The notes under the pieces: model-generated | The model's input: only the letters and a program-made list of their open reading frames with translations | Told to the model about the DNA's origin: nothing | The model's database searches: none | Position numbers and translations under genes: made by a program | NCBI GenBank assembly: GCA_028290545.1 | Contig: JAQGJP010000053.1 | Location: 1-59,046, forward strand | Reading direction: 5' to 3' | Length of the DNA stretch: 59,046 nt | Origin: Rhizobium sp. | GTDB taxonomy: Bacteria > Pseudomonadota > Alphaproteobacteria > Rhizobiales > Rhizobiaceae | In this document: positions 27,943-38,697 of the stretch, piece by piece | How the letters are laid out: each line of letters opens with the position of its first letter | Numbering within the stretch: the stretch's first letter is position 1

Positions 27943-29366
27943 TTACTGGACTTCATCGACGCCCCATCCGCGAGTGCGGCAACGATATCGCGTTCCGCAC
28001 GCGTCAGGAGCGCCTTGGGATCGATCAGCAGAATCATTCGGCCGTCGGCTTCGATATGTGCGATCCGGTCGAATATTTCCGTTCGCTCGGCTGAGAAATT
28101 AGGTGCCTCCAGAAGCCCCGACAACGGCACGTTTGCAACTTCCGAGGCGCCATCGACGATAAAGCCGGCCTGCAAATGACCGATCGTCACGATGATAGCG
28201 CGTGGCTTCCGTTCGGAGGCAGCGCTTTGCGGCGTGTCGAAACGAAGGCGCTGGTCGATCAACGGAATAGGCTTGCCGCGCAGGTTCATCACGCCGGTCA
28301 CGAACGCGGGCGCATTCGGCATCCGGGTGATAGTGTCGGGGACACGAACAACTTCATCCACCGCCTTGATCGGCAGGCCATAGGTTTCATCGCCAAGCTC
28401 GAAAATCAGGAACTGCTCCTGTTCGACGGATTGGGTGTCGCTGCTGGACATGGAAATTGCTCCCGAAGTTCCGTCGACCGCCTGTCTGACCACGGCATTG
28501 CCGAACAGCTTTTCGACCGACAGGATCGAAACCAGCGTCCGGCCATTGTCGCTGCGGCCGATCGATTCGATCTCCGCCGGGCCATCGCCGCGCTTGAGTA
28601 TATCCGGCACCGCGTCGATTGCTGTTTCCGGCAGCCGCCTGATGGCATCAAGCGCCTCTACGGCAAGCCCGACCAAGCTGCCCTCGAACTCGACGACGAC
28701 CAGACGCTCGGATGTCGTCGCCAACTCAAGGCCAAGCAGCCGCGCCAGCGAAATGACAGGAACGACGCTGTCGCGCAGGTTCAGAACGCCCATAATGGTG
28801 GCATCAGCATTGGGCACGACAGCTAGCTCGCTTGGCATAGAAAGCACTTCGTGCACGCTTCCGATCGGGAAGGCAAACAATTGTCCCGCGAGGCGAAAGC
28901 TGAGAAGCGATATCAGATGGCTATCGGACCGGACATTGTCTTCGGCACTGTCCCCGCCCCGCGTCAGTTTTGGCGCGTGCGACGATTGAGAGGGCTTGAA
29001 GGCTTTATCGAGTTTTTCTCCGAGATCGGTAAGCCGTCGGGCTGATCCATCCGCGCTGCCGAAGCTGATGATATCATCGACCAACAGTCCGATAAGCCCC
29101 TGATGCTGATAGACGATGATCTTTTCCTCAACCAAGGCGTCGGTACCGGATTGCCCGAGCAGGCGGGCGACCGAGATGACCGGCATCGCAACACCGCGCA
29201 GATTGGCGATACCGGCCAATGCTGCCGGACCGTGCGGAACGCGGGTGATTGCAGGACGGCGTATGACTTCCATCACCATATCGGCGGCAATGGTGTGGAT
29301 TTCGCCGCCCAGTCGAAAGGTCAGGCTGCTGTCGTCCGATGGGGTTGTGGCCGCCGCAGGGATCAT
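27939..29366 (-). CDS. triple CheW-domain scaffold protein
   Basis: This protein of about 475 residues consists of three consecutive CheW-like domains, roughly residues 12-125, 150-290 and 315-455. Each shows the pattern of a sensor strand, a VP-x-x-P/A turn, G-x-x-N-L-R and P-V/L-I-x-x-x-x-L (for example ANLRGVAMPVISV, LNLRDSVVPVISL, MNLRGKPIPLIDQ). CheW couples receptors to CheA; normal CheW has one domain. The ATG at 29366 has GGAAAG upstream. It lies between the receptor and cheB and is the only CheW in the operon, so it probably replaces the single-domain adaptor and could bridge several receptors or kinases. Confidence 0.9.
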   Translation of the reverse strand: MIPAAATTPSDDSSLTFRLGGEIHTIAADMVMEVIRRPAITRVPHGPAALAGIANLRGVAMPVISVARLLGQSGTDALVEEKIIVYQHQGLIGLLVDDIISFGSADGSARRLTDLGEKLDKAFKPSQSSHAPKLTRGGDSAEDNVRSDSHLISLLSFRLAGQLFAFPIGSVHEVLSMPSELAVVPNADATIMGVLNLRDSVVPVISLARLLGLELATTSERLVVVEFEGSLVGLAVEALDAIRRLPETAIDAVPDILKRGDGPAEIESIGRSDNGRTLVSILSVEKLFGNAVVRQAVDGTSGAISMSSSDTQSVEQEQFLIFELGDETYGLPIKAVDEVVRVPDTITRMPNAPAFVTGVMNLRGKPIPLIDQRLRFDTPQSAASERKPRAIIVTIGHLQAGFIVDGASEVANVPLSGLLEAPNFSAERTEIFDRIAHIEADGRMILLIDPKALLTRAERDIVAALADGASMKSSK

Positions 29367-29371
29367 CAAAT

Positions 29372-31300
29372 TCAGCTTTCCGAAACCTGGAGCTCGTCGG
29401 CCAGCGAAGCGATTTCCTCGACCGCCGCCGCGAGATCCTCGGCACCACGGGATTGCTGCCTGGCGGCTGTCGCCGCCTGCAGGGCCGCCGCACTTGCCTG
29501 ATCTGCCACCGACGCAATCTGCTGCGTCCCGGTCTGCACCTGTTTGGCTGCGGTCAGGATGCTTTGCGCGGCGTCGAGTACGGCCGTATTACCGCGCGCG
29601 ATAGCAGTCACCTCATTCTCCGCGACGGTCAGGCGGTCCAGAATCAGCCTGTTCTTGACGATCTCAGCCTCCGTCGCGATGATGATCACCTCAAGCTCGC
29701 GCCGCACCACCGCAATCTGTACCTGGATCGAGCGAACGACATCCTTGACGCCATCGATATTCTCGGCGGCATCCTGCGACAGCTTGCGGATGTCCGATGA
29801 CACGATCGAAAATCCGCGACCGGCATCGCCGGCTCGGGCTGCCTCCACCGATCCGTTGAGCGCAAGCATGCTGGTCTGAACCGCAACCAACACGATACGG
29901 TCGACCGTACGTTCGATCTGGAAACCAATCTCCCCCAGGGAGAGCAAGGAGTCGATGGCTCCTTGCGTGTCGCCCAATGCCATCGACAGGCCATGCGCCA
30001 CCGTTTCGATGCTCGCACGGCTTTTCCGGAGCAATTCGATGATATCTTCCGAACGCTGCCGGGCATGAGCCGCACTTTCATGGCTCTGGGCCGCGCTCTT
30101 TTCGATCTGCACCATCGCCGCATTGGCTTGCTGGGTGGCGGCGGCTTGCGCCTCGGCACCGCGACCGATCTGCTCGATCGCGATCAGGATCTCGCCTGCA
30201 GCACCCGACAACTCCTGCACTGTCGATGAGAGTCCTTCCGCCGCCGAACTGACGTCTTCGGTGCGTTCGGCAAGCCTCGCTTCACTCAGCAGATCATCGA
30301 CCAGCGCCGCGAGCGAATGGGCGGTCTGCTGGCTTTCATCAAGCGCCGTGCTCTGCTGCTCGACAGAGCGCAATGCTTCGGCCGCCGCCGCCGCCTGTTC
30401 TTCGGCCGCCGCCGCCACGATTTCCGAGCCTTTTTGGGCCTCGCGCGTGGCAAGGTCGGCTTGGATGGCGGCTGTCAGAATGGACTGGCTGCTCTCCGAC
30501 AGTGTGCCGAGGCTTGAGCGGATGTCGTCCAGCTCATGTGCGATCTTGCGCCCTGCTTCGGACTGCGTCTGCGCCGTTGCCGCCGCTGTCCGGATTTTTT
30601 CCGCAACGGTGCGAACGCCATCGACGATGACGCCCGCATGGTCCCTGACGCTGCGGGAACTGCGCTCTGCGGTTTCCGCCAATGACCGAACCTCGTCGGC
30701 GACGATCGAAAAACCCCGGCCCTCCTGTCCTGCGCGTGCCGCTTCGATCGCGGCGTTCAGCGCCAGAAGATTGGTGCGGTCTGATATATCGGCGACGATC
30801 AGAGTGGTTTCGCCGATACCCTCCGCCTGCTTTTGCAGCCGGTCGATGATATCGACCGAAGCAAGCTGGCGATTGGAATTCGAAGAAGTCGCCAGCAGCG
30901 ATGCTTCGATCTGAACCGCCACTTCGTTGACGGTGTTCTGGAGTGCGTCGGTGCGGCGACGACCGGTTTCGGCTTCCGTCCGCGCGTCGGAAAACAGCTT
31001 CGACAGATGTCCGATTGCCGACATCGATTCATGCGCAGCACCCGCTGCCTCTTCAGCCCCGCCCGCGATCTGTTCGAGGGCTCGGCGCAATTGTTCCGCT
31101 GCCGCTGCGGCTTCGGTGACACCGCTTGCCAGCTCTTCGGTCGCCGCGCCGATGCGTTCGGCGGCCTTTTGCTGGCGAAGACGCGACCGGTCTTGCGCGC
31201 GCCGGGTCGCGACGCTTTTTGCAGCCGATGCGGGAGTGATGCTGGCGGCTTTTGCGGCGTTTCGTTTCGCCGCCAGTTCTGAGGTCTTCACCAATGCCAT
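29372..31300 (-). CDS. soluble chemoreceptor with two signalling tips
   Basis: This 642-residue, alanine- and glutamate-rich coiled-coil protein has no membrane segment, no HAMP and no recognisable sensor domain. It contains two methyl-accepting signalling hairpins: tip 1 at about 173-207 ([18 protein letters not shown], then [16 protein letters not shown]) and tip 2 at about 473-507 ([16 protein letters not shown], then [16 protein letters not shown]). The tips are exactly 300 residues apart. The arm helices preceding them (residues 48-99 and 352-400) also match, so the gene arose by internal duplication. Tip 2 deviates from consensus (GS for AA, SSDI for ADEV), so the two may have different partners. 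It is the first gene of the operon, five bases before the triple-CheW gene. Confidence 0.9.
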   Translation of the reverse strand: MALVKTSELAAKRNAAKAASITPASAAKSVATRRAQDRSRLRQQKAAERIGAATEELASGVTEAAAAAEQLRRALEQIAGGAEEAAGAAHESMSAIGHLSKLFSDARTEAETGRRRTDALQNTVNEVAVQIEASLLATSSNSNRQLASVDIIDRLQKQAEGIGETTLIVADISDRTNLLALNAAIEAARAGQEGRGFSIVADEVRSLAETAERSSRSVRDHAGVIVDGVRTVAEKIRTAAATAQTQSEAGRKIAHELDDIRSSLGTLSESSQSILTAAIQADLATREAQKGSEIVAAAAEEQAAAAAEALRSVEQQSTALDESQQTAHSLAALVDDLLSEARLAERTEDVSSAAEGLSSTVQELSGAAGEILIAIEQIGRGAEAQAAATQQANAAMVQIEKSAAQSHESAAHARQRSEDIIELLRKSRASIETVAHGLSMALGDTQGAIDSLLSLGEIGFQIERTVDRIVLVAVQTSMLALNGSVEAARAGDAGRGFSIVSSDIRKLSQDAAENIDGVKDVVRSIQVQIAVVRRELEVIIIATEAEIVKNRLILDRLTVAENEVTAIARGNTAVLDAAQSILTAAKQVQTGTQQIASVADQASAAALQAATAARQQSRGAEDLAAAVEEIASLADELQVSES

Positions 31301-31448
31301 GAAATATCCGTGCGCGTTGATACGGGGAACAAGTTCAAACTGCCTGAAGTCCGGCCGAAACCATTGTTTTTTCAGTCTTGTCTTTGCAAGTTACAATGAA
31401 AATACATGTTAGCGCAATCCAGGATACATGGCATGGCTTCAGAGTGCT

Positions 31449-32549
31449 TCAGCGCAGCAGTCCCGCGCTGCGAAGCGCATCGTTGATGACTTTTTCGATC
31501 TTGTTTATCGATCCGCCCGCAGCGCCTTGCATCGAAGGCCTCGGGGGTTCGGGGTTCGAGCCCGGCAGAATGATTTCGCCATCCAGGATCGTTGTCCGGT
31601 CGTCGGCAAAAGCGTCGCGCTCGGCCGCCCGGCGGGCATCGCCGGTTTTCAACAGGCCCCAGAAACGGGCGATCTCCCGCGCTGACGAAATGCCGGTTTC
31701 CAGCATGAACGGCGCTTCGGAGCCAAGGCCATCCGGGCCTCTGGTAGCCAGGGGAACCCCATGCGCCATGCCCACGATCTCAAAGGATTCGAGCCGTTCG
31801 CGCCCGCTCGCGTCCAGCCAGACATGACGTTTGTAACCGTTGACGCTATCGGTTCTCGACGGCTTGTCATCGAGGCCGTGTACCATCCGCCATTGCTCGA
31901 CAAGCTGGTCCCGATTGCGCGGCCTGACCGTATGGTCGTGCGTGCCGTGCCAGACTGACAGGATCGGCCAGGGGCCATCGTGATTCGATGCACTTCGAAC
32001 ACGCATATGAAGCTCCCCTGCCGGAGGGCTGTTCTTGCCCTGCATGCGCTCGAACGCTTCGGCTACCGTCGTTGCGGAGCCGTAAGGCAGCCCGGCTATT
32101 ATTGCCCCGCCGGCGAAGACTTCCGGATAGGTGGCGAGCATGACCGCCGTCATTGCGCCGCCCGCTGACAGACCGGTTACATACACTCGCCCGGCATCCA
32201 GGTTCTGCGTAGCGACGAATCTGGCGATCATCTGCCGGATGGAGCATGCCTCGCCCGACCCACGTCCGATGTCCTCCGGCACAAACCAGTTGAAGCAGAG
32301 GTTGGGATTGTTGGCACGCTGTTGTTCTGGATAAAGCAGGGCGAAACCATGCTTGTCGGCCAGGTGTGACCAGCCGGCTCCGAGGTCATAGCCATCGGCC
32401 GTCTGCGTGCAGCCATGCAGCACGACGACGAGCGGCGCTTTCGGTTCCATGCCTGGCGGGCAATAGGTGAAGGCCTTCAACGCGCCGGGATTGCTGCCGA
32501 ATGCGCGCAACTCCGTGAGCCGACCGGACGTGCGGTGACTGGTTCTCAT
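31449..32549 (-). CDS. PHB depolymerase-family esterase
   Basis: This 366-residue alpha/beta hydrolase belongs to the esterase PHB depolymerase (LpqC-like) family. It has an oxyanion-type VVLHGCTQTADGYD segment, the nucleophile Ser128 in GLSAGGAM, an Asp region in WHGTHDHTVRP, and a His in VGMAHGVPL. AGGAGA lies eight bases before the ATG at 32549. There is no clear signal peptide, so it may act on intracellular short polyhydroxyalkanoate or on other esters. It is a single-gene unit. Confidence 0.85.
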   Translation of the reverse strand: MRTSHRTSGRLTELRAFGSNPGALKAFTYCPPGMEPKAPLVVVLHGCTQTADGYDLGAGWSHLADKHGFALLYPEQQRANNPNLCFNWFVPEDIGRGSGEACSIRQMIARFVATQNLDAGRVYVTGLSAGGAMTAVMLATYPEVFAGGAIIAGLPYGSATTVAEAFERMQGKNSPPAGELHMRVRSASNHDGPWPILSVWHGTHDHTVRPRNRDQLVEQWRMVHGLDDKPSRTDSVNGYKRHVWLDASGRERLESFEIVGMAHGVPLATRGPDGLGSEAPFMLETGISSAREIARFWGLLKTGDARRAAERDAFADDRTTILDGEIILPGSNPEPPRPSMQGAAGGSINKIEKVINDALRSAGLLR

Positions 32550-32641
32550 TCATCATTCTCCTGAGACAAGGCGGACTTTATCGTGGCCGCTTCATCTAAA
32601 CATAACTATAGCGAATTGGTTGCTGCAGTGCACAAATAAAA

Positions 32642-33643
32642 TCAGCTACCGTCAGCGGTCCTGCCGAGCGTGTCAGCCATGACCGCGCCCCGATCGCCCA
32701 TGGGCACCGGCGGCCCGGTGGTGGAATCACACATCGTCTGATGTTCCAGCTCGGCGTTGATCTCGGCACCGACTATGACGATGATGACCGAAATCCAGAT
32801 CCAGACCATGAAGCCGATCAGCGCACCGAGGGTGCCGTAGGTGGCGTTGTAATCGGCAAAATTAGCCAGGTAAAAAGAGAATAGCATGGATGCGAGCAAC
32901 CAGATCAGGGTGCTGAACGCCGCGCCCCAGCTGATCCACCGCAATCTCGCATTTTCGCGGCTCGGTCCATAACGATAGATCATGACGATGCCGGTACCGA
33001 TAAAAATCAGGATAATCGGCCACCTCGCCCACGCTGCCAGAGTCTCGATCCAGTTTTCCAATCTAAGATATGCGAGCGCCGCAGGCACGATGCCAATCGC
33101 GAAAATGACCGCCGCGGCCACCAGAAGACCAGCGGCTGTGAACGCCAGAGACATCAGATTGAGCTTGATGATGCTCCGCTTTTCAGTTTCTCCGTAGGCG
33201 ATGTTCATCGCATCGAACAACGCTTTTATACCGTTATTGGCGCTCCAGAGCGCTATGAGAAAGCTGGTGACGAATGCGAAACTCAGGGTCGATGTCTTTT
33301 GAGCCGTCAGGGTCGTCAGCTGCGCGAGCACGATATCCAGCGCACCGGGCGGCAGGATGCTCGATAGGAAATTGATCTCCGTGGCGATCGTCGATGGATC
33401 GGCCATGAAACCATAGAGCGCGACGAGGACACCAAGGGCTGGGAAGGATGCGAAGAGCAGATAATAGGTCACGCCGGCAGCGATCAGTGAAACCCTGTCT
33501 TCGATGACCTCGGATACGACCCGCCAGAAAACGTCCCTTAATCCTTTGGGAGGGATAGCGGTGGGCGTATCGGCATGGCGGCCCCGTTCGTCGTGACCGC
33601 GCTTCCCGCTATCGTTGTCGACTTCGCCATCAGGGCCGTTCAT
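32642..33643 (-). CDS. YihY/BrkB-family inner-membrane protein
   Basis: This 333-residue protein has a polar N-terminus of about 40 residues, then six hydrophobic segments. Family signatures are SLIAAGVTYYLLFASFPAL near residue 53, LWSANNGIKALFDAMNIAYGE and the late TYGTLGALIGFMVWIWIS. The family was once called RNase BN but is a membrane protein of uncertain function, possibly a transporter. It is transcribed in the same direction as katE, 110 bases downstream of it. Confidence 0.9.
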   Translation of the reverse strand: MNGPDGEVDNDSGKRGHDERGRHADTPTAIPPKGLRDVFWRVVSEVIEDRVSLIAAGVTYYLLFASFPALGVLVALYGFMADPSTIATEINFLSSILPPGALDIVLAQLTTLTAQKTSTLSFAFVTSFLIALWSANNGIKALFDAMNIAYGETEKRSIIKLNLMSLAFTAAGLLVAAAVIFAIGIVPAALAYLRLENWIETLAAWARWPIILIFIGTGIVMIYRYGPSRENARLRWISWGAAFSTLIWLLASMLFSFYLANFADYNATYGTLGALIGFMVWIWISVIIVIVGAEINAELEHQTMCDSTTGPPVPMGDRGAVMADTLGRTADGS

Positions 33644-33684
33644 TGTTTTCGAACCTCAGGGTTTCAGTCAGCCGCACACATCTG

Positions 33685-33713
33685 CGCCCTGCCCCCGCGA
33701 TGAGGGCAGGGCG
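33685..33713 (-). terminator. hairpin between katE and the BrkB gene
   Basis: The perfect 10-base arms CGCCCTGCCC and GGGCAGGGCG flank a 9-base loop, 41 bases past the katE stop on the minus strand. No T run follows, so it may stop transcription only partly or protect the katE message. Confidence 0.45.
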
Positions 33714-33753
33714 TATTGGAGAAGCCTGGCTTTGAGCCAGCACAGACTGACAG

Positions 33754-35865
<2,112 letters not shown>

Positions 35866-35992
35866 ATATCTGGTCTCCGAGCGAGTGAGGAAGGCTGTTC
35901 ACAAAACCGTGAGCGTCAACGTTGGTTCCCGCCGTTCAGGAGGAAGATGTCAAAAAATATCGCCATCTGCGCCGGATGCCGGGGTTGCGTGT

Positions 35993-36141
35993 CTATCGCA
36001 GCAGTCCCTGTCCGCCATCGATCCAGATTGGCGCGCCCGTCACATGCCGCGCGCGCTCCGACACAAGGAAGGCGATTACGTTGGCGACGTCTTCGCTGTG
36101 GCCGGGCTCGCCACGGTTCAGTTCATCCGCCGAACGGCACC
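35993..36141 (-). pseudogene. 3' remnant of a short-chain dehydrogenase gene
   Basis: Reading the minus strand towards the TAG at 35993-35995 gives the typical SDR C-terminus: a G-E-P-G-H-S-EDVANVIAFLVSE block followed by RHVTGAPIWIDGGQGLLR. The upstream part (Rossmann motif, YxxxK) is absent, and the frame is lost above about 36141. Only roughly 50 codons of a gene of about 250 codons survive. It lies between katE and a small unknown gene. Confidence 0.7.
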
Positions 36142-36317
36142 AAGACCGCGCCGGATGCGCCGACGCAAACCGTGTGCTTTTATCGACCGTGCCCGTTCTG
36201 AACCCGCAAAAGCAGGGCGGTCATGCCGCGATCGTTTTTGCCGCGGACGTTTCAGCATCGATAGCCCGAGGGAACCAAGCGTGCCGCTTTCAGTTCTCTG
36301 CCCAAGGAGAGAAACTG

Positions 36318-36560
36318 ATGAGCGAGACCCGGACGATAGAGGGGGATGCGCCGAAACGCGTTTCGGATCTGCACGACCTGATTGACGAAAGCATCCGATT
36401 AACGATTGCCAAGGCAAATGCCGGCGGATGGACAAATGAGGAGATACTTCTTGCAATCGAAGACGTGATGAAAAAGCGATGGCTTGATCGGCTCGGTGCG
36501 CAGGAAAATCTTCAGCCGCAATTCGCCGCTAATTTCGTATCTGACGGAAACGAAGGCTGA
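36318..36560 (+). CDS. small hypothetical protein
   Basis: This 80-residue acidic, helical protein starts at an ATG with AAGGAG about eight bases upstream, which supports translation. Its pattern (LHDLIDESIRLTIAKANAGGW, EEILLAIEDVMKKRW) looks like a helical regulatory or DNA-associated protein. I do not recognise the family. It ends exactly where the convergent gene at 36561 ends. Confidence 0.6.
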   Translation: MSETRTIEGDAPKRVSDLHDLIDESIRLTIAKANAGGWTNEEILLAIEDVMKKRWLDRLGAQENLQPQFAANFVSDGNEG

Positions 36561-36758
36561 TCATGCATTCATGGTCGGCAGGCCAAGGCGAACCCGCTGT
36601 CCGGCAGCAAAAGCCTCGGCATGATCTTGCGTCTCAAAATCCGCCGTCGCTTCGGCACCGTCCTCGACGACGTGAACCAGCCACTTGCCGTCGGCAGACG
36701 TCAAGTACACGGCTCGCGGCTCATAAAGCTCAATAGGCTGTTCGAACTTGATCATCAT
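36561..36758 (-). CDS. small hypothetical protein
   Basis: This open frame of 65 residues starts at the ATG at 36758 (MMIKFEQPIELYEP) and has a beta-rich look (AVYLTSADGKWLVHVVEDG, then ATADFETQDHAEAFAAGQRVRLGL). The ribosome site is weak. It is convergent with the gene at 36318 and abuts its stop codon. The family is unknown. Confidence 0.45.
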   Translation of the reverse strand: MMIKFEQPIELYEPRAVYLTSADGKWLVHVVEDGAEATADFETQDHAEAFAAGQRVRLGLPTMNA

Positions 36759-36889
36759 TACAGATTCCGCCCAGGATCCGCTTGGATCCATCCAAATGCA
36801 ATTGTTAGCACTTCCATAGAATACGAAAAGCAGTTCGCACAAGTCCGCCCCGTCCGTACGGTAGCGCACCAAATACTCAGGCGCGCGAA

Positions 36890-37195
36890 CTACAGAAGCG
36901 GAGCGGTTTTGGGATTCGCGCGATCTGGATGCGGGATGAGCTTTCCCCACTCCTCGCACCAGAGGCCGCCATCATCGATGATGACCAGCTCGAGATAACC
37001 AGGTTCAAGGGCGATTTCGTTTTCCACCACCTTCAACGCCTGCGGAACCGGCATCGGCCGGCTTTTCGACGTGCCCCTCGGATCTGTTATGGCCGCAAGC
37101 GGGCAATTCTCGCCGGGAACGATCTCAATGACTATATCTCTGTCGGCAACGGCCTGATGCGCGCCAACCTGGTGATAGATCATATCATCTGCCAT
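36890..37195 (-). CDS. small hypothetical protein
   Basis: This 101-residue protein starts at an ATG preceded by GAGGAG about eight bases upstream. It has alternating strands (DIVIEIVPGENCPL, LELVIIDDGGLWCEEW) and an acidic composition. I do not recognise a family. It diverges from the YcaQ gene, with 265 bases between them. Confidence 0.55.
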   Translation of the reverse strand: MADDMIYHQVGAHQAVADRDIVIEIVPGENCPLAAITDPRGTSKSRPMPVPQALKVVENEIALEPGYLELVIIDDGGLWCEEWGKLIPHPDRANPKTAPLL

Positions 37196-37460
37196 CGCAT
37201 ACTCCTCGACAAGGTATCGTTGCGATGGATAACGCACGAGATGGCCAAACAGCCCAAATATCCAGATCCGAATGCTTTCGTTTCGGGCAGAGTGCTCGCA
37301 GTTCCGAGGCAATCGTGCAAATTTCCGCGGGCTCCGACGCTGATCGCCACGTGAAAATCACGGCGCGACGGGATAGGCTTGATTCGAGCGGAAAACCGTC
37401 ATCATTGTCCGTCCGTAACGACGTTGCACCGGTTGAACGAGAAGTTGAGCGGAAGCGATC

Positions 37461-38630
37461 ATGAAAAGCCTGAAGAGACCCCTGACAAGTTCGACCGATG
37501 TCCGCTCGCTTTCCCTTCGACGCGCCAGGCAGATGTGGCTTGATGCACAGGGATTGACGCGCCGGCTGTCGACGGGGAGCGGACCCAAGGCCGTGGCCAA
37601 GGTCGTCAAACATCTTGGATATGTGCAGATCGACACCATCAATGTGGTGGAGCGCTGCCATCATCATATTCTTTTCTCCCGACTTCCGTCGTATCAGCGA
37701 AGCGATCTCAATCGGGCGCAGTCCGACAGCAAAAGCGTCTTCGAATACTGGACCCATGCGCTCGCCTATATCGCGACCGAAGATTATCGTTTCTACATGC
37801 CGGCCATGGAACGTCACGGAGCCTCTCCTCATGCAAGTTTCGCCAAGGTCAGCGATGGCGAAACGCAACGTTTGCTGGAACGCATAGACCGGGAAGGGCC
37901 GATCTCGATCCGCGATATCGACGACGATGTGCTCGTCGAAAAAGACCATGCCTGGGCCAGCCGCAAGCCGAGCCGGCGTGTGTTGTCGAAAGCCTTCTAC
38001 AGCGGTGAACTGACGGTCGCATCGCGGTCGGGCATGCTGAAGACCTATGATATCACCACCCGTCATTTTGGCTGGAAAGGCGCTCCCGAGCCCGCGCCGG
38101 AAGACGAGGTGAACGCCTATATGCTGGATCGCGCCCTGAATTCCCAGGCGGTCGTCAGCCTGGATTCTGTGTGCTACCTGGAAGCGAGGCGGAAGCCGGC
38201 GATACGCTCGCTCATGGAAAGACGGGTGGCGGAAGGCCAGCTTGTCCCCGTGTCGTTGAGGGGCGACAAGACTGAGCACTGGGCAACCCCCGGTGCTTTG
38301 GAGAAGCGGGCATCCCGGACCGAGCCGCAGGCCAAGATCCTGTCGCCTTTCGACCCGTTGATCATCCAGCGCAAGCGCCTGGAACTGTTCTTCGGGTATA
38401 CGCATCGCTTCGAGGCCTATGTGCCCGCGGAGGCGCGGGTGCTTGGCTATTTCGCGCTGCCGGTGCTTTACGATCAGCGAATTGTGGCGGCGATCGACAT
38501 CAAGGCGGACAGGCGGGAGCGAAAGCTTTTAATCAACAAGTGGACGCGGTACGGCGAGGACAGCGCGGAGCAGCAGCAGGCGATCGAAGAAGCTCTTCAC
38601 TCATTCCAGACTTTTCAGTTCGATTTATAA
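37461..38630 (+). CDS. YcaQ/AlkX-family DNA glycosylase, winged-helix protein
   Basis: This 389-residue protein is of the HTH_42 (YcaQ, AlkZ-related) family, which unhooks DNA interstrand cross-links and removes alkylated bases. The catalytic Q-x-D motif is Gln56-Ile-Asp58 in GYVQIDTINVV, followed by HHHILFSRLPSY. The middle part carries tandem winged-helix modules, and the C-terminus ends FQTFQFDL. The length fits the family. GGAAGCG precedes the ATG. It stands alone on the plus strand. Confidence 0.88.
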   Translation: MKSLKRPLTSSTDVRSLSLRRARQMWLDAQGLTRRLSTGSGPKAVAKVVKHLGYVQIDTINVVERCHHHILFSRLPSYQRSDLNRAQSDSKSVFEYWTHALAYIATEDYRFYMPAMERHGASPHASFAKVSDGETQRLLERIDREGPISIRDIDDDVLVEKDHAWASRKPSRRVLSKAFYSGELTVASRSGMLKTYDITTRHFGWKGAPEPAPEDEVNAYMLDRALNSQAVVSLDSVCYLEARRKPAIRSLMERRVAEGQLVPVSLRGDKTEHWATPGALEKRASRTEPQAKILSPFDPLIIQRKRLELFFGYTHRFEAYVPAEARVLGYFALPVLYDQRIVAAIDIKADRRERKLLINKWTRYGEDSAEQQQAIEEALHSFQTFQFDL

Positions 38631-38697
38631 GAAGGCCTGAGAGACTGCCGGCTCATCGGGGGATTGCGGTGTGAAGTCGCGGCTTCCCGGCAACATT

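Noticed and set aside
37185..38405. 406-codon minus-strand open frame over the YcaQ gene
   Set aside because: The plus-strand frame has the catalytic Q-x-D and winged-helix signatures; the other is a shadow.
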